A stretch of 9,252 nucleotides of DNA, taken from DATKIY01 sp035543875. Its GTDB lineage: Bacteria; Actinomycetota; Actinomycetes; JAHEKZ01. The notes beneath the pieces were generated by a model that saw only the letters and a program-made list of their open reading frames with translations, searched no databases and was not told the DNA's origin. The stretch covers positions 1 to 9,252 of the forward strand of contig DATKIY010000012.1 of the NCBI GenBank assembly GCA_035543875.1, read 5' to 3'. How positions within the stretch are numbered: the stretch's first letter is position 1; each line of letters opens with the position of its first letter. Below are positions 1 through 6,506 of this stretch, piece by piece. The position numbers and the translations under genes are program-made.

Positions 1-62
1 CAAGCCGACCCACTCGCTAGAACAATTGCGGTAGTCACAAGCAACATCAACGACTTCTTCAC
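1..62 (-). CDS. Exported protein, N-terminus only (cut by left edge)
   Basis: Reading the minus strand from a GTG at 62-60 gives 20 codons with no stop before the window ends: MKKSLMLLVTTAIVLASGSA. Two lysines followed by a hydrophobic run and small residues are typical of a Sec signal peptide, so the product is probably exported. A purine-rich ribosome binding site (AAGGGGGG on the minus strand) lies about 3 bases upstream of the GTG, which supports the start. The first two bases of codon 21 are TG, so it is Cys, Trp or a stop; a Cys would raise the question of a lipoprotein, but the residues before it do not make a classical lipobox. Nothing can be said about the mature protein. It lies 90 bases downstream of the small gene at 153-404 on the same strand and could belong to the same transcript. 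Confidence 0.6.
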   Translation of the reverse strand, partial: MKKSLMLLVTTAIVLASGSA

Positions 63-69
63 GCGCCCC

Positions 70-91
70 CCTTGGTTGAACACGACCAAGG
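70..91 (-). promoter_or_regulatory. Leader hairpin overlapping a ribosome binding site
   Basis: CCTTGGT (70-76) and ACCAAGG (85-91) form a perfect 7-bp inverted repeat with an 8-base loop. On the minus strand the 3' arm runs straight into the G-rich ribosome binding site of the gene starting at 62, so the AAGG core would be paired when the hairpin is folded. There is no T-tract after it, so it does not look like an intrinsic terminator. The repeat is seen in the sequence; translational control is inference. Confidence 0.35.
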
Positions 92-152
92 TACGGAATG
101 GTGCACGGCCAACCGCCCCAGTCCTGCGGACACACACCCGATTGGAGCAGCG

Positions 153-404
153 TCAGGCCAGTTGAATAGTGGTTTCCGCTGCTACGGGTTCCAACTCGGC
201 GGCCATCGAGGACGCGATCTCATGGATAAACCGCGGAGCGTCTTCGGCCGTTAGCCGGAACGTCCCAAGACAGGTATCTACCCGCCAAAGACTCACGACA
301 AATACGGCGCTTTCGCGGTGGTAGGACAGCCGAAGTGACCGCCCTTCGTCACGCTCGTCAAAGAACACACTTCCGCGTGTTGGTAGGTGCGTGACTTCGT
401 CCAT
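153..404 (-). CDS. Small conserved-looking protein of unknown function (83 aa)
   Basis: I do not recognise a named family. The sequence reads like a small soluble actinobacterial protein: alternating hydrophobic and polar residues at about 12-50 (for example FVVSLWRVD and LGTFRLTAEDAPRFI) suggest a beta-sheet, and residues 53-70 suggest a following helix. There is no signal peptide and no membrane segment. The ATG at 404 lies 15 bases after the stop of the DUF3293 gene on the same strand, with a weak AGG about 8 bases upstream, so the two genes are probably co-transcribed and perhaps translationally coupled. Sensible composition and this tight junction are the main reasons to accept it as a gene. 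The C-terminal dozen residues look disordered. Confidence 0.7.
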   Translation of the reverse strand: MDEVTHLPTRGSVFFDERDEGRSLRLSYHRESAVFVVSLWRVDTCLGTFRLTAEDAPRFIHEIASSMAAELEPVAAETTIQLA

Positions 405-419
405 CCATGAAGCCTGCGC

Positions 420-896
420 TCAGCAGATCCCCGATGTCAACCGATTCACCAGCCAACCAGCCGCATGGGTGCGACTTCCGTCGCACGACATGAGATTCCA
501 GGAGCGAGGCGTCCAGGCGAAGATCGCGTCTTGCCCGAACTGCTGCGCAAGCGCCAACGCATGCGGTTTCGACAACCCAGCAATAGCAAGCGAATCCTCA
601 GTGTGACTCCAGTCGGGATCACCGCCTACCGCTGCCCAGACGTCGACGTCCCCAAGCGCGCCGACCGCAATCCGTAGCTGTTCTTGTTTTCGGTCGTTGT
701 CGTCGTCAGAGAGCTCGCGGCCGGGATTATGCGCCGTCAAGATGTAGATGGTGCGACCTGCTTCGTCGGGGAACTCGCCGACTGTCTGCGTCGGCGGTAG
801 CGGCCGCACCTGAATCGGGCCAGCCGTCGGATGCTCGATCCGCACCTGTGTACTGAGGTAAGCCAACCACCTGTCGTCCAGGGATTCTGCGATCAA
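420..896 (-). CDS. DUF3293 domain-containing protein
   Basis: This 158-residue protein matches my recollection of DUF3293, a small bacterial family of unknown biochemical role. The recognisable parts are the strand-turn motif YILTAHNPGRELSDDDND at 51-68, the stretch WSHTEDSLAIAGLS at 96-109, and LAQQFGQDAIFAWTP at 116-130. It is soluble, with no signal peptide or membrane helix. The only usable in-frame start is the TTG at 896-894, because an in-frame TAG lies five codons upstream at 911-909. A GGAG at 915-912 sits 15 bases upstream of the TTG, rather far, so initiation may be weak. It is divergent from the quinone reductase at 959 with a 62-base spacer and lies 15 bases ahead of the 83-residue protein. 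Family assignment is from memory of the motif, not a search. Confidence 0.82.
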   Translation of the reverse strand: MIAESLDDRWLAYLSTQVRIEHPTAGPIQVRPLPPTQTVGEFPDEAGRTIYILTAHNPGRELSDDDNDRKQEQLRIAVGALGDVDVWAAVGGDPDWSHTEDSLAIAGLSKPHALALAQQFGQDAIFAWTPRSWNLMSCDGSRTHAAGWLVNRLTSGIC

Positions 897-931
897 CTCG
901 ATACCCGTCTACTCCGACCATTCCTGTTCGC

Positions 932-937
932 ACTTTA
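932..937 (-). promoter_or_regulatory. Possible -10 element for the DUF3293 gene
   Basis: The minus strand reads TAAAGT here, fitting the TANNNT core of a housekeeping -10 box, and would start transcription near 925, about 28 bases before the TTG start. I see no acceptable -35 hexamer 16-18 bases upstream, so confidence is low. The same hexamer serves the GNAT gene at 2772. Confidence 0.22.
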
Positions 938-958
938 ACCAGTCATTAAGGTTGGCAG

Positions 959-1987
959 ATGCGCGCAGTCGTCGTGACCAAGCCCGGTCCGCCTTCGGTG
1001 CTGGCCATTCAGGAGGTCGAGCCTCCTGACTTGCTCCCCGGTCAGGTAGTCGTAGATGTCGTGGCTGCCGGAGTCAACCGAGCAGACTTGCTGCAACGCC
1101 AAGGCAACTACTCGCCTCCTCCCGGAGCATCGCCCTGGCCAGGCCTTGAGTGTTCTGGGCGCATCTCGGCAGTCAGTGAAGATGTTTCCGGCTGGCAGGT
1201 CGGCGATGAAGTTGCCGCGCTACTTTCGGGCGGGGGCTACGCAGAGCAGGTCGCAGTTCCTGTTGGGCAGCTGATGACGCGGCCGGAGGGAGTCGACCTG
1301 ATTTCTGCTGCCGCTTTACCTGAAGTGGTGTGCACCGTCTGGTCGAATGTTTTTGACGTTGGTCGGCTAGCTCCCGGGGAAACACTGCTCGTGCATGGCG
1401 GTGGCTCTGGGATTGGGACGATGGCGATCCAACTCGGCAAAGTATTTGGGGCAGAGGTGATTGTTACCTGCGGTTCGTCAGACAAGGCGGATGCCTGCTT
1501 GGCACTCGGCGCTGACGTTGCCATCAACTACCGGGACGAAGACTTCGTTGAAGTTGTGAAGGCTGCTACAGAAGGTCGTGGGGCGGACGTGATCCTCGAC
1601 GTTGTCGGGGCTAAGTACTTGGTCCGTAACGTTGATGCGTTGGCCATGCATGGTCGCCTCGTCGTCATCGGGTTGCAGGGTGGAGTCAAAGCCGAGCTCG
1701 ATCTCGGTCGGTTAATGGCGAAACGCGCCGCCATCTACGGAACGATGCTCCGGTCGCGCCCCGTCCACGAGAAGTCGACAATCGTCACTGCAGTGGTCGA
1801 TCACGTGTGGCCTTTGATCGCAGCAGGCGAGGTGCGGCCGGTCGTTGACCGTGTCATCGACTGGAATTTCGTCGCTGACGCGCATCAAGCCATGGAGGCT
1901 GGTGACAATTTCGGTAAAATCCTGCTCCGCGTCGGCCCGGGCGATGACCCGGCAACTTCATCACCGAACGATTCGACCCCTCAGTAG
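959..1987 (+). CDS. NAD(P)H:quinone oxidoreductase, PIG3/zeta-crystallin-like (MDR superfamily)
   Basis: The family transfers electrons from NAD(P)H to quinones in the cytoplasm and is linked to redox stress. The N-terminal GroES-like domain spans about 1-125, with the PIG3 hallmark GVNRADLLQRQGNYSPPPGAS at 38-58. The Rossmann domain follows, with the nucleotide-binding stretch LLVHGGGSGIGTMAIQLGK at 143-161 (core HGGGSGIG, 146-153). GTMLRSRP at 261-268 is another typical PIG3 block. No zinc ligands or structural-zinc Cys cluster are present, as expected for quinone reductases as opposed to zinc alcohol dehydrogenases. At 342 residues it is slightly longer than usual because of a hydrophilic tail after about residue 327. 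The ATG has AAGG at 948-951 with a 7-base spacer. The next gene starts 6 bases after its stop. The exact substrate is unknown. Confidence 0.93.
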   Translation: MRAVVVTKPGPPSVLAIQEVEPPDLLPGQVVVDVVAAGVNRADLLQRQGNYSPPPGASPWPGLECSGRISAVSEDVSGWQVGDEVAALLSGGGYAEQVAVPVGQLMTRPEGVDLISAAALPEVVCTVWSNVFDVGRLAPGETLLVHGGGSGIGTMAIQLGKVFGAEVIVTCGSSDKADACLALGADVAINYRDEDFVEVVKAATEGRGADVILDVVGAKYLVRNVDALAMHGRLVVIGLQGGVKAELDLGRLMAKRAAIYGTMLRSRPVHEKSTIVTAVVDHVWPLIAAGEVRPVVDRVIDWNFVADAHQAMEAGDNFGKILLRVGPGDDPATSSPNDSTPQ

Positions 1988-1993
1988 GCACGG

Positions 1994-2347
1994 ATGCTCC
2001 CCGCAGTATTGGTCGCGCGCTTCGTGTGTGAGTTGTGCCTGCTGGTCGGCGCGGTGGTGTTCGGCAGCTGGCTGGGAGACGACACTTGGTCCAGCCTGTT
2101 CTTGGCAATCGCGGCCGGGGTGGTTGTGGGTGTGATTTGGGGAGCATCGCTGTCCCCTAAGGCCCGATACTCGCTCAGCCTGCCGCTACGTGTCGTCATC
2201 GAACTAGCGTTGTTTGCGACTGTTGCCGTGGGTCTCTGGCGGGCCGATCACCAGTTGTTTGGTGCGGCACTGCTTGCCGCCGAAGTGTTGGTGTTGGCTG
2301 CGCTGTTTGCGTTGGGTGAGTCTCCTGGGCGTCGCTACGACCACTAG
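1994..2347 (+). CDS. DUF2568 (YrdB-like) small integral membrane protein
   Basis: This 117-residue protein has four likely transmembrane helices at about 5-25, 33-52, 66-83 and 87-108, and a short basic-acidic C-terminus. The conserved family elements I recognise are an early Glu (E13 in RFVCELCLL), the SPKAR loop at 54-58 preceded by VIWGASL, and the proline and arginine of LPLRVVIELALF at 63-74. These fit DUF2568/YrdB, whose molecular function is unknown. The ATG lies 6 bases after the TAG of the quinone reductase, and the only AGG upstream overlaps that stop, so translation is probably coupled to the reductase. A shared role in membrane redox balance would be inference. It converges with the GNAT gene at 2380. 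Confidence 0.85.
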   Translation: MLPAVLVARFVCELCLLVGAVVFGSWLGDDTWSSLFLAIAAGVVVGVIWGASLSPKARYSLSLPLRVVIELALFATVAVGLWRADHQLFGAALLAAEVLVLAALFALGESPGRRYDH

Positions 2348-2402
2348 GCGGGGCCCTCACTTCATTTCGCCGACCAAACCTACAGAGCTATTAGCCCCGC
2401 CT
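2346..2402. terminator. Weak candidate bidirectional terminator between convergent genes
   Basis: AGGCGGGGC (2346-2354) and GCCCCGCCT (2394-2402) form a perfect 9-bp GC-rich inverted repeat separated by 39 bases, spanning the junction of the convergent DUF2568 and GNAT genes. The left arm overlaps the DUF2568 stop codon and the right arm lies in the last codons of the GNAT gene. The long loop and the absence of a T-tract argue against a classical intrinsic terminator. Confidence 0.25.
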
Positions 2403-2772
2403 TGGTTGGCCTGAAGCCGCAGGACTGAAAGTAAAAAGCCTGCAAGTTTTCGTCGAAGTCAACATGCAGCCACTCGCAGCCTGCCGCTCTCGCTTTGTCT
2501 GTTGCAACGGCAACGAGCCCGGTACCGACACCCAGATGACGGACGCTAAAGGTCACCAAGGTGTCGAGGATGAAGGCGTGGGCATCGCCATCCCAGGCAA
2601 CGTTGACGAATCCAACGACCTCTTCCTCCTGGCGGGCGATGACCCAACCGAGGCTGTGCCGATTGACCTGCCCCCACCAATCGGACATGACCATGCCGTG
2701 ATTGAACCCTTCGGCATGCAGGGCACTCACTTCAGCGTTCTCGAACGGGCCTCGCCACAAGTAGGTAGTCAT
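2380..2772 (-). CDS. GNAT-family N-acetyltransferase, short single-domain type
   Basis: GNAT enzymes move an acetyl group from acetyl-CoA to an amine; the acceptor here is unknown. The 130-residue protein is one complete GNAT domain. Residues 44-73 form the central strands (VIARQEEEVVGFVNVAW, FILDTLV). RHLGVGTGL at 78-86 is the CoA-pyrophosphate-binding motif A of the R-x-x-G-x-G type. LHVDF at 102-106 and AFYFQSCGFRPT at 112-123 are the late strand and motif B. The N-terminal GFNH...DWWGQVNRHSLGWV (22-44) resembles a well-conserved actinobacterial GNAT subgroup. The ATG at 2772 has no Shine-Dalgarno sequence, but a good promoter ends 8 bases upstream, so the mRNA is probably leaderless. It is divergent from the S9 peptidase gene. 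Confidence 0.9.
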   Translation of the reverse strand: MTTYLWRGPFENAEVSALHAEGFNHGMVMSDWWGQVNRHSLGWVIARQEEEVVGFVNVAWDGDAHAFILDTLVTFSVRHLGVGTGLVAVATDKARAAGCEWLHVDFDENLQAFYFQSCGFRPTKAGLIAL

Positions 2773-2780
2773 TGGTGCGA

Positions 2781-2809
2781 ACTTTATGCGAGCATGCGCG
2801 CGTCGTCAC
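2781..2809 (-). promoter_or_regulatory. Housekeeping-type promoter for the GNAT gene, probably leaderless
   Basis: On the minus strand, GTGACG (2809-2804; four of six match TTGACA) and TAAAGT (2786-2781; fits TANNNT) are separated by exactly 17 bases. The -10 box ends 8 bases before the ATG at 2772, which places the expected transcription start within about two bases of the start codon. With no ribosome binding site upstream, this indicates a leaderless mRNA. Confidence 0.5.
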
Positions 2810-2820
2810 ACGGATTTGCA

Positions 2821-2847
2821 GCGGCAAGCCTGCGGCAGACCTGCCGC
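2821..2847. repeat. GCGGCA direct repeat plus inverted copy
   Basis: GCGGCA occurs at 2821-2826 and 2832-2837, and its reverse complement TGCCGC at 2842-2847. The second and third copies form a 6-bp hairpin with a 4-base loop. The cluster lies just upstream of the GNAT -35 box and within the divergent spacer, so it could be a regulator binding site or a chance GC-rich pattern. Confidence 0.3.
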
Positions 2848-2884
2848 GAGTTACCGCATCGAGGCGCGAGCGGCCGAGCGGTCC

Positions 2885-2900
2885 CGGTAGCGTGCTACCG
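2885..2900. promoter_or_regulatory. 16-base dyad CGGTAGC-GT-GCTACCG upstream of the S9 peptidase
   Basis: Two perfect 7-bp arms flank a 2-base centre, ending 24 bases before the GTG start of the S9 peptidase. This length and symmetry are typical of an operator for a dimeric repressor. As RNA it could instead be a stem in the leader. The dyad is seen directly; the role is inferred. Confidence 0.4.
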
Positions 2901-2911
2901 ACCGTACGAGC

Positions 2912-2916
2912 AGGAG
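2912..2916 (+). promoter_or_regulatory. Ribosome binding site fixing the S9 peptidase start
   Basis: AGGAG is followed by an 8-base spacer and a GTG at 2925. This is the only strong site in the region and selects the GTG over the in-frame TTG at 2772, whose 51 extra codons look like non-coding sequence. Confidence 0.75.
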
Positions 2917-2924
2917 ATTCGACT

Positions 2925-4871
2925 GTGACTGATCGCGCTTCCGAGCACGGCAACGTGCCGACCGCCGAGCTGCTGCTTGGTGTTCGAACCCCAGCCGAGT
3001 TGGCTTTGTGTCCAGACGGCTCCACTCTGGCATTTGCCTTACACGCCACGGTGGCCGACGAGGGATCGTTTCCACCCAGTGACATCTACCTGGTAAACAC
3101 CGACGCCACTACAGAGCCGGTGCGACTGACGAATGGGGCGTGCTGCGATCAGTCGCCGAGTTGGTCACCGGATGGTTCGCGTTTGGCGTTCCTGTCGGAC
3201 CGAGTCACACCCGGTCATCAGCTCCCGTACACGATCACGCAGGGCGATCAACCTGAATGCGCCGCCACTCTTCGGGGTTCGGCCGAAGCTGTGGCCTGGT
3301 CAAGCGATGGGAGTCAACTGCTCGTCCTTGCCGCCGATCCAGGTTCGTACGGATTGGACTGGAGTGCTCGTGCGGTGAATGGTGCGCATCCGTTGCCCGA
3401 TCCGATCGTTCGGCGCCCAGGCGATTCTCGACGGCGGCTCTTTCGGATCACGCTTGAATCCGGAGTGGTGGATGAAGTTGGCCCACCTGAGCTCAGTGTT
3501 TGGGAGTTTGACTGGGATGGCGACGAAACCGTGGTCGCGATCGTCGCAAGTGACCACTCGGGATCTGGCTGGTACCAAGGAGTGTTGGCCCGTCTCGATC
3601 TCAGTCGACGTACAGCGATCACGCTTTACAAACCGTCATGGCAGTTGGAAGGGCTAGCACTTTCGCCCAATGCTGATCGGGTTTCAGTTGTTGAGGGCTA
3701 CGCCAGCGACCACGGTTTGGTTTCGGGCAGCGTCATCGTGGTCGACACTTCGAACGGTGGCGCAGTCGACCCGTGGTCGACTTTACAGACAGTAGGTCGA
3801 GCGGCGTGGTGCGATGACGATTCGCTCTGGTTCTCGCGAACCGACGGAACGGGCAACGCCTGCGGGCGGATCTGGTTAGACGGCCGAATCGAGGAGCGAT
3901 GGCGTGGTGATGCGTTCATCGGCGATGCCATCACCACCCCGGATTGTGTGATCACTTCGAATGCAGACTCGGTCTGGACGACCCACCAGGCACACGGAGT
4001 TCCTCCAGAGCTAGCTCGCCTCGACCAAGCGTCGCCGACCTGGTCTCGAATTTCTTCGTTTAATGACGGGATCGTCGAGGGTCTGCTCTTCCCCGATGTC
4101 CAAACCATTCGATGGCCGGGGGAGGACAACGTCGAAATCGAAGGCGTCCTCATGACACCGCGGGGCGAGGTCGGCCCGTTCCCCCTGATTGTGTGCGTCC
4201 ACGGTGGCCCGACTTGGAACTGGGGCTCGTACTTTTCCGACTCAGAGCCCAACGCAGTTTTGCTGGCGTCTGCTGGCTACGCATGCCTCCTGCCCAATCC
4301 GCGGGGCAGCATCGGACGTGGTCACGAATTTGCACAGGGGGTCATAGGTGACGGCGGCGGCATCGACTTCCGCGACATCATGGCTGGCGTAGACCACTGC
4401 ATTGAGATGGCAGTCGCTGATCCGGACCGGCTAGGAATCGCCGGCCTCTCCTACGGCGGATACATGGCCGGATGGGCAGTTGGTCAGACGGATCGCTTTG
4501 CTGCGTCCGTGGCGATGTCGGTGGTGGCCAACTACGTCTCATTCCATCTTACTTCTGAGGTTTGGTGGTACGACAAGGCGATCCTGAAAGGTGACTGGAA
4601 CGACCCGACCAGCCAGTACGCGGATCGTTCGCCAGTGAACCACGCCCACAAGTCGACGACGCCGACGCTCATTCTCCAGGGAGCCGAGGATCGGTGCACT
4701 CCGCTCAGCCAAGCCGAAGAGCTCTTTAACGCTTTGGCCAGTTCAAATGCCGACGTCGAACTGGTGGTTTACCCGCGCGAGGGTCACGTTCCCGTTGAAC
4801 TCAAACATGCGCTGGACGCCATTCAACGAACTCAGGCTTGGTTCGACCAGCACCTCCGCGGCAAGACTTGA
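2925..4871 (+). CDS. S9 family peptidase (prolyl oligopeptidase / acylaminoacyl-peptidase type)
   Basis: This is a serine peptidase of the alpha/beta-hydrolase fold that cleaves short peptides, 648 residues from the GTG start. The N-terminal half (about 15-390) is a beta-propeller with WD40-like/PD40 repeats such as LALCPDGSTLAFA, SPSWSPDGSRLAFLSD and VAWSSDGSQLLVLA. The C-terminal peptidase domain (about 400-645) carries HGGP at 426-429 (oxyanion region), the NPRGSIGRGHEF block, the nucleophile in GLSYGGYMAG with Ser509, Asp589 in GAEDRCTP and His621 in REGHVP. All three catalytic residues are present and the length is normal for the S9C-like group. There is no signal peptide, so it should act in the cytoplasm, probably in peptide turnover. 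It lies 90 bases ahead of the propeller lipoprotein. Exact specificity cannot be read from the sequence. Confidence 0.93.
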   Translation: MTDRASEHGNVPTAELLLGVRTPAELALCPDGSTLAFALHATVADEGSFPPSDIYLVNTDATTEPVRLTNGACCDQSPSWSPDGSRLAFLSDRVTPGHQLPYTITQGDQPECAATLRGSAEAVAWSSDGSQLLVLAADPGSYGLDWSARAVNGAHPLPDPIVRRPGDSRRRLFRITLESGVVDEVGPPELSVWEFDWDGDETVVAIVASDHSGSGWYQGVLARLDLSRRTAITLYKPSWQLEGLALSPNADRVSVVEGYASDHGLVSGSVIVVDTSNGGAVDPWSTLQTVGRAAWCDDDSLWFSRTDGTGNACGRIWLDGRIEERWRGDAFIGDAITTPDCVITSNADSVWTTHQAHGVPPELARLDQASPTWSRISSFNDGIVEGLLFPDVQTIRWPGEDNVEIEGVLMTPRGEVGPFPLIVCVHGGPTWNWGSYFSDSEPNAVLLASAGYACLLPNPRGSIGRGHEFAQGVIGDGGGIDFRDIMAGVDHCIEMAVADPDRLGIAGLSYGGYMAGWAVGQTDRFAASVAMSVVANYVSFHLTSEVWWYDKAILKGDWNDPTSQYADRSPVNHAHKSTTPTLILQGAEDRCTPLSQAEELFNALASSNADVELVVYPREGHVPVELKHALDAIQRTQAWFDQHLRGKT

Positions 4872-4961
4872 AGGCTGGTTGGCAAATCTGTTGATTCCTG
4901 CCCCTCGACGCCTGGCCGCGGCTAGCGTTGTCGGTCTCGAGAGTTTGCTTAGGAGCCGATA

Positions 4962-6497
4962 ATGCGTCGATTCATTCTCGCAGCACTAGCCGTGTTCGCG
5001 CTCGCGATCTCAGCCTGCAGCGCGACCACTCCAAATGCGGGCAGCGAGGGTACGGAGCCAACGGGACCGTCGCTGGGTGAACAAGCGGGAGAGGACCCGG
5101 GCGAGCAAGTAGAGGGCGAGGAGGGGGAGGAAGGACGTTCGGGCGCCGACGAAGTGATCGAGGAGGCGAATCAGACGCAAGAGCGCCTCGACGCTCTAGC
5201 GGAAGCGAGCGCAAACGGAACGTTTGGTAGCGGCCCAACATCTGCCTTGCGAACCGCTTCCGGATGGTCAAGCGAGCAGCTGCTGAACCCGGGTACTGAC
5301 GACTGGGAACCTGCCGTGGCGGCAGACCCTCGACAGCCGTACGTCTACCTAGCGACGACGCGTTATGGAACAGAGAAGACCTGTCCGAAGCACTGCCCGT
5401 CGCCTTTCATCGCGCTCACTCGGTCGAATGATGGCGGCGACACCTGGAGCAAGCAGGAACCGTTGTGTGTTTGCCGAGGCTCGGGTGGGCAGTACGACCC
5501 GACGCTCGAAGTCGTGCCGAACACCGGCTTTGTGTACTCGGTGATGTTGAACGCAGATCGGGCTGGTGCATTTTCCACTGCATTTTTGAAGTCCACGGAC
5601 CACGGACAGACCTGGACCGACCCGGTACACGTCTATGGACACGTGTCGTGGACGGACAAGCCCGAAATAACGTCGAGCCCTAGCGGTAAGGACGTCTACG
5701 TCTCCTGGAACGGACCTCAGGGCGGTGATCCATACGTCGGTGTGTCCCATGACTACGGAAAGACCTGGGCTCAGGAAAAACTGGTGACCTCGAAGCGCTA
5801 CTACTACGCCTACGACGCAACGGTGCTCCCCGACGGAGTAGTCGTCTTCTCGGAAAGCAGCCTGGACTACAGCGGACCTGGATCATCAGTAGAGGGACCG
5901 ATTTGGCACCACGCGATCATCTCTCGCGACCACGGCTCGAGCTGGGAGAACGTGATCGTCGACAAGGTGCAGAACGGTGAAGCCTGTGTGGCCGACGGTT
6001 GCAGCAGTGACTTCTACACCGGACAAGCGAGTGTCACAAGTGACGTTAACGGTCATCTCGTCTTCGCATACGAGGGCGCCAGTGTCGACCAAGGGCCGCA
6101 ACAGATCTATATCCGCACGTCGAACGATGACGGCAGGACCTGGGGTGGGCAGCGGGCGCTATCGGTCGCTGGCGAAAACGCCACAGGACCAAGGCTCACT
6201 TCGGATGGGTCAGGCGATGCGCGGATTTGGTACATGCAGACGTCAAATGGTGACGATCCCGATGCGTGGAATGTCTGGTACCGCAGTTCAAGTGATGGCG
6301 GAAAGACTTGGTCGAGTCCGCTGCGACTCAGCAACGTCACTTCTGGTCCGGGGTACAAGTCCGCTGACGGTTTCGCAGAAATCTATGGAGACTACGGCGA
6401 GATTGACGTCACAAGCGAGGGGAACACCATCGCCGCCTGGGGCGAGGGATTCAGCTACCTCGGCCCCGGTGGTACCTGGTACGCGCTGCAAAATTAG
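4962..6497 (+). CDS. Exported lipoprotein with six-bladed Asp-box (BNR/sialidase-like) beta-propeller
   Basis: The N-terminus MRRFILAALAVFALAISAC has a lipobox (ISAC, Cys19), so the 511-residue product should be lipid-anchored outside the membrane. Residues 20-95 are a Gly/Pro/Glu-rich acidic tether (for example EQVEGEEGEEG at 48-58), partly encoded by a purine-rich tract. Then come six Asp boxes, S-x-D-x-G-x-[TS]-W: 155-162, 211-218, 262-269, 321-328, 387-394 and 443-450, spaced 51-66 residues apart, one per propeller blade. No sialidase FRIP-type motif is seen, so I do not call it a sialidase; glycan binding or hydrolysis is only possible. Cysteines at 141, 145, 169, 171, 342 and 347 could form disulfides. 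AGGAG at 4951-4955 with a 6-base spacer supports the ATG. It is probably co-transcribed with the S9 peptidase and converges on the hydrolase gene with a 9-base gap. Confidence 0.88.
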   Translation: MRRFILAALAVFALAISACSATTPNAGSEGTEPTGPSLGEQAGEDPGEQVEGEEGEEGRSGADEVIEEANQTQERLDALAEASANGTFGSGPTSALRTASGWSSEQLLNPGTDDWEPAVAADPRQPYVYLATTRYGTEKTCPKHCPSPFIALTRSNDGGDTWSKQEPLCVCRGSGGQYDPTLEVVPNTGFVYSVMLNADRAGAFSTAFLKSTDHGQTWTDPVHVYGHVSWTDKPEITSSPSGKDVYVSWNGPQGGDPYVGVSHDYGKTWAQEKLVTSKRYYYAYDATVLPDGVVVFSESSLDYSGPGSSVEGPIWHHAIISRDHGSSWENVIVDKVQNGEACVADGCSSDFYTGQASVTSDVNGHLVFAYEGASVDQGPQQIYIRTSNDDGRTWGGQRALSVAGENATGPRLTSDGSGDARIWYMQTSNGDDPDAWNVWYRSSSDGGKTWSSPLRLSNVTSGPGYKSADGFAEIYGDYGEIDVTSEGNTIAAWGEGFSYLGPGGTWYALQN

Positions 6498-6506
6498 TCG
6501 TCGCGC

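Noticed and set aside
2772..2924. Extended N-terminus of the S9 peptidase from the TTG at 2772
   Set aside because: It overlaps the GNAT start and promoter, gives an Arg/Ser/Pro-rich stretch unlike the family, and AGGAG points to the GTG at 2925.
2464..2928. 154-codon open frame antisense to the GNAT gene
   Set aside because: The opposite strand encodes a complete GNAT domain with a good promoter; this frame has no family features.
3698..4252. 184-codon open frame antisense to the S9 peptidase
   Set aside because: Low-complexity Ser/Pro/Thr-rich translation with no motif, fully opposite a well-supported gene.
4915..4922. GCCGCGGC palindrome between the S9 peptidase and the lipoprotein
   Set aside because: Eight bases of pure GC is expected by chance in DNA of this composition; no promoter or terminator accompanies it.
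6498..6506. Terminator between the convergent lipoprotein and hydrolase genes
   Set aside because: The gap is nine bases and I found no stable stem or T-tract around it.
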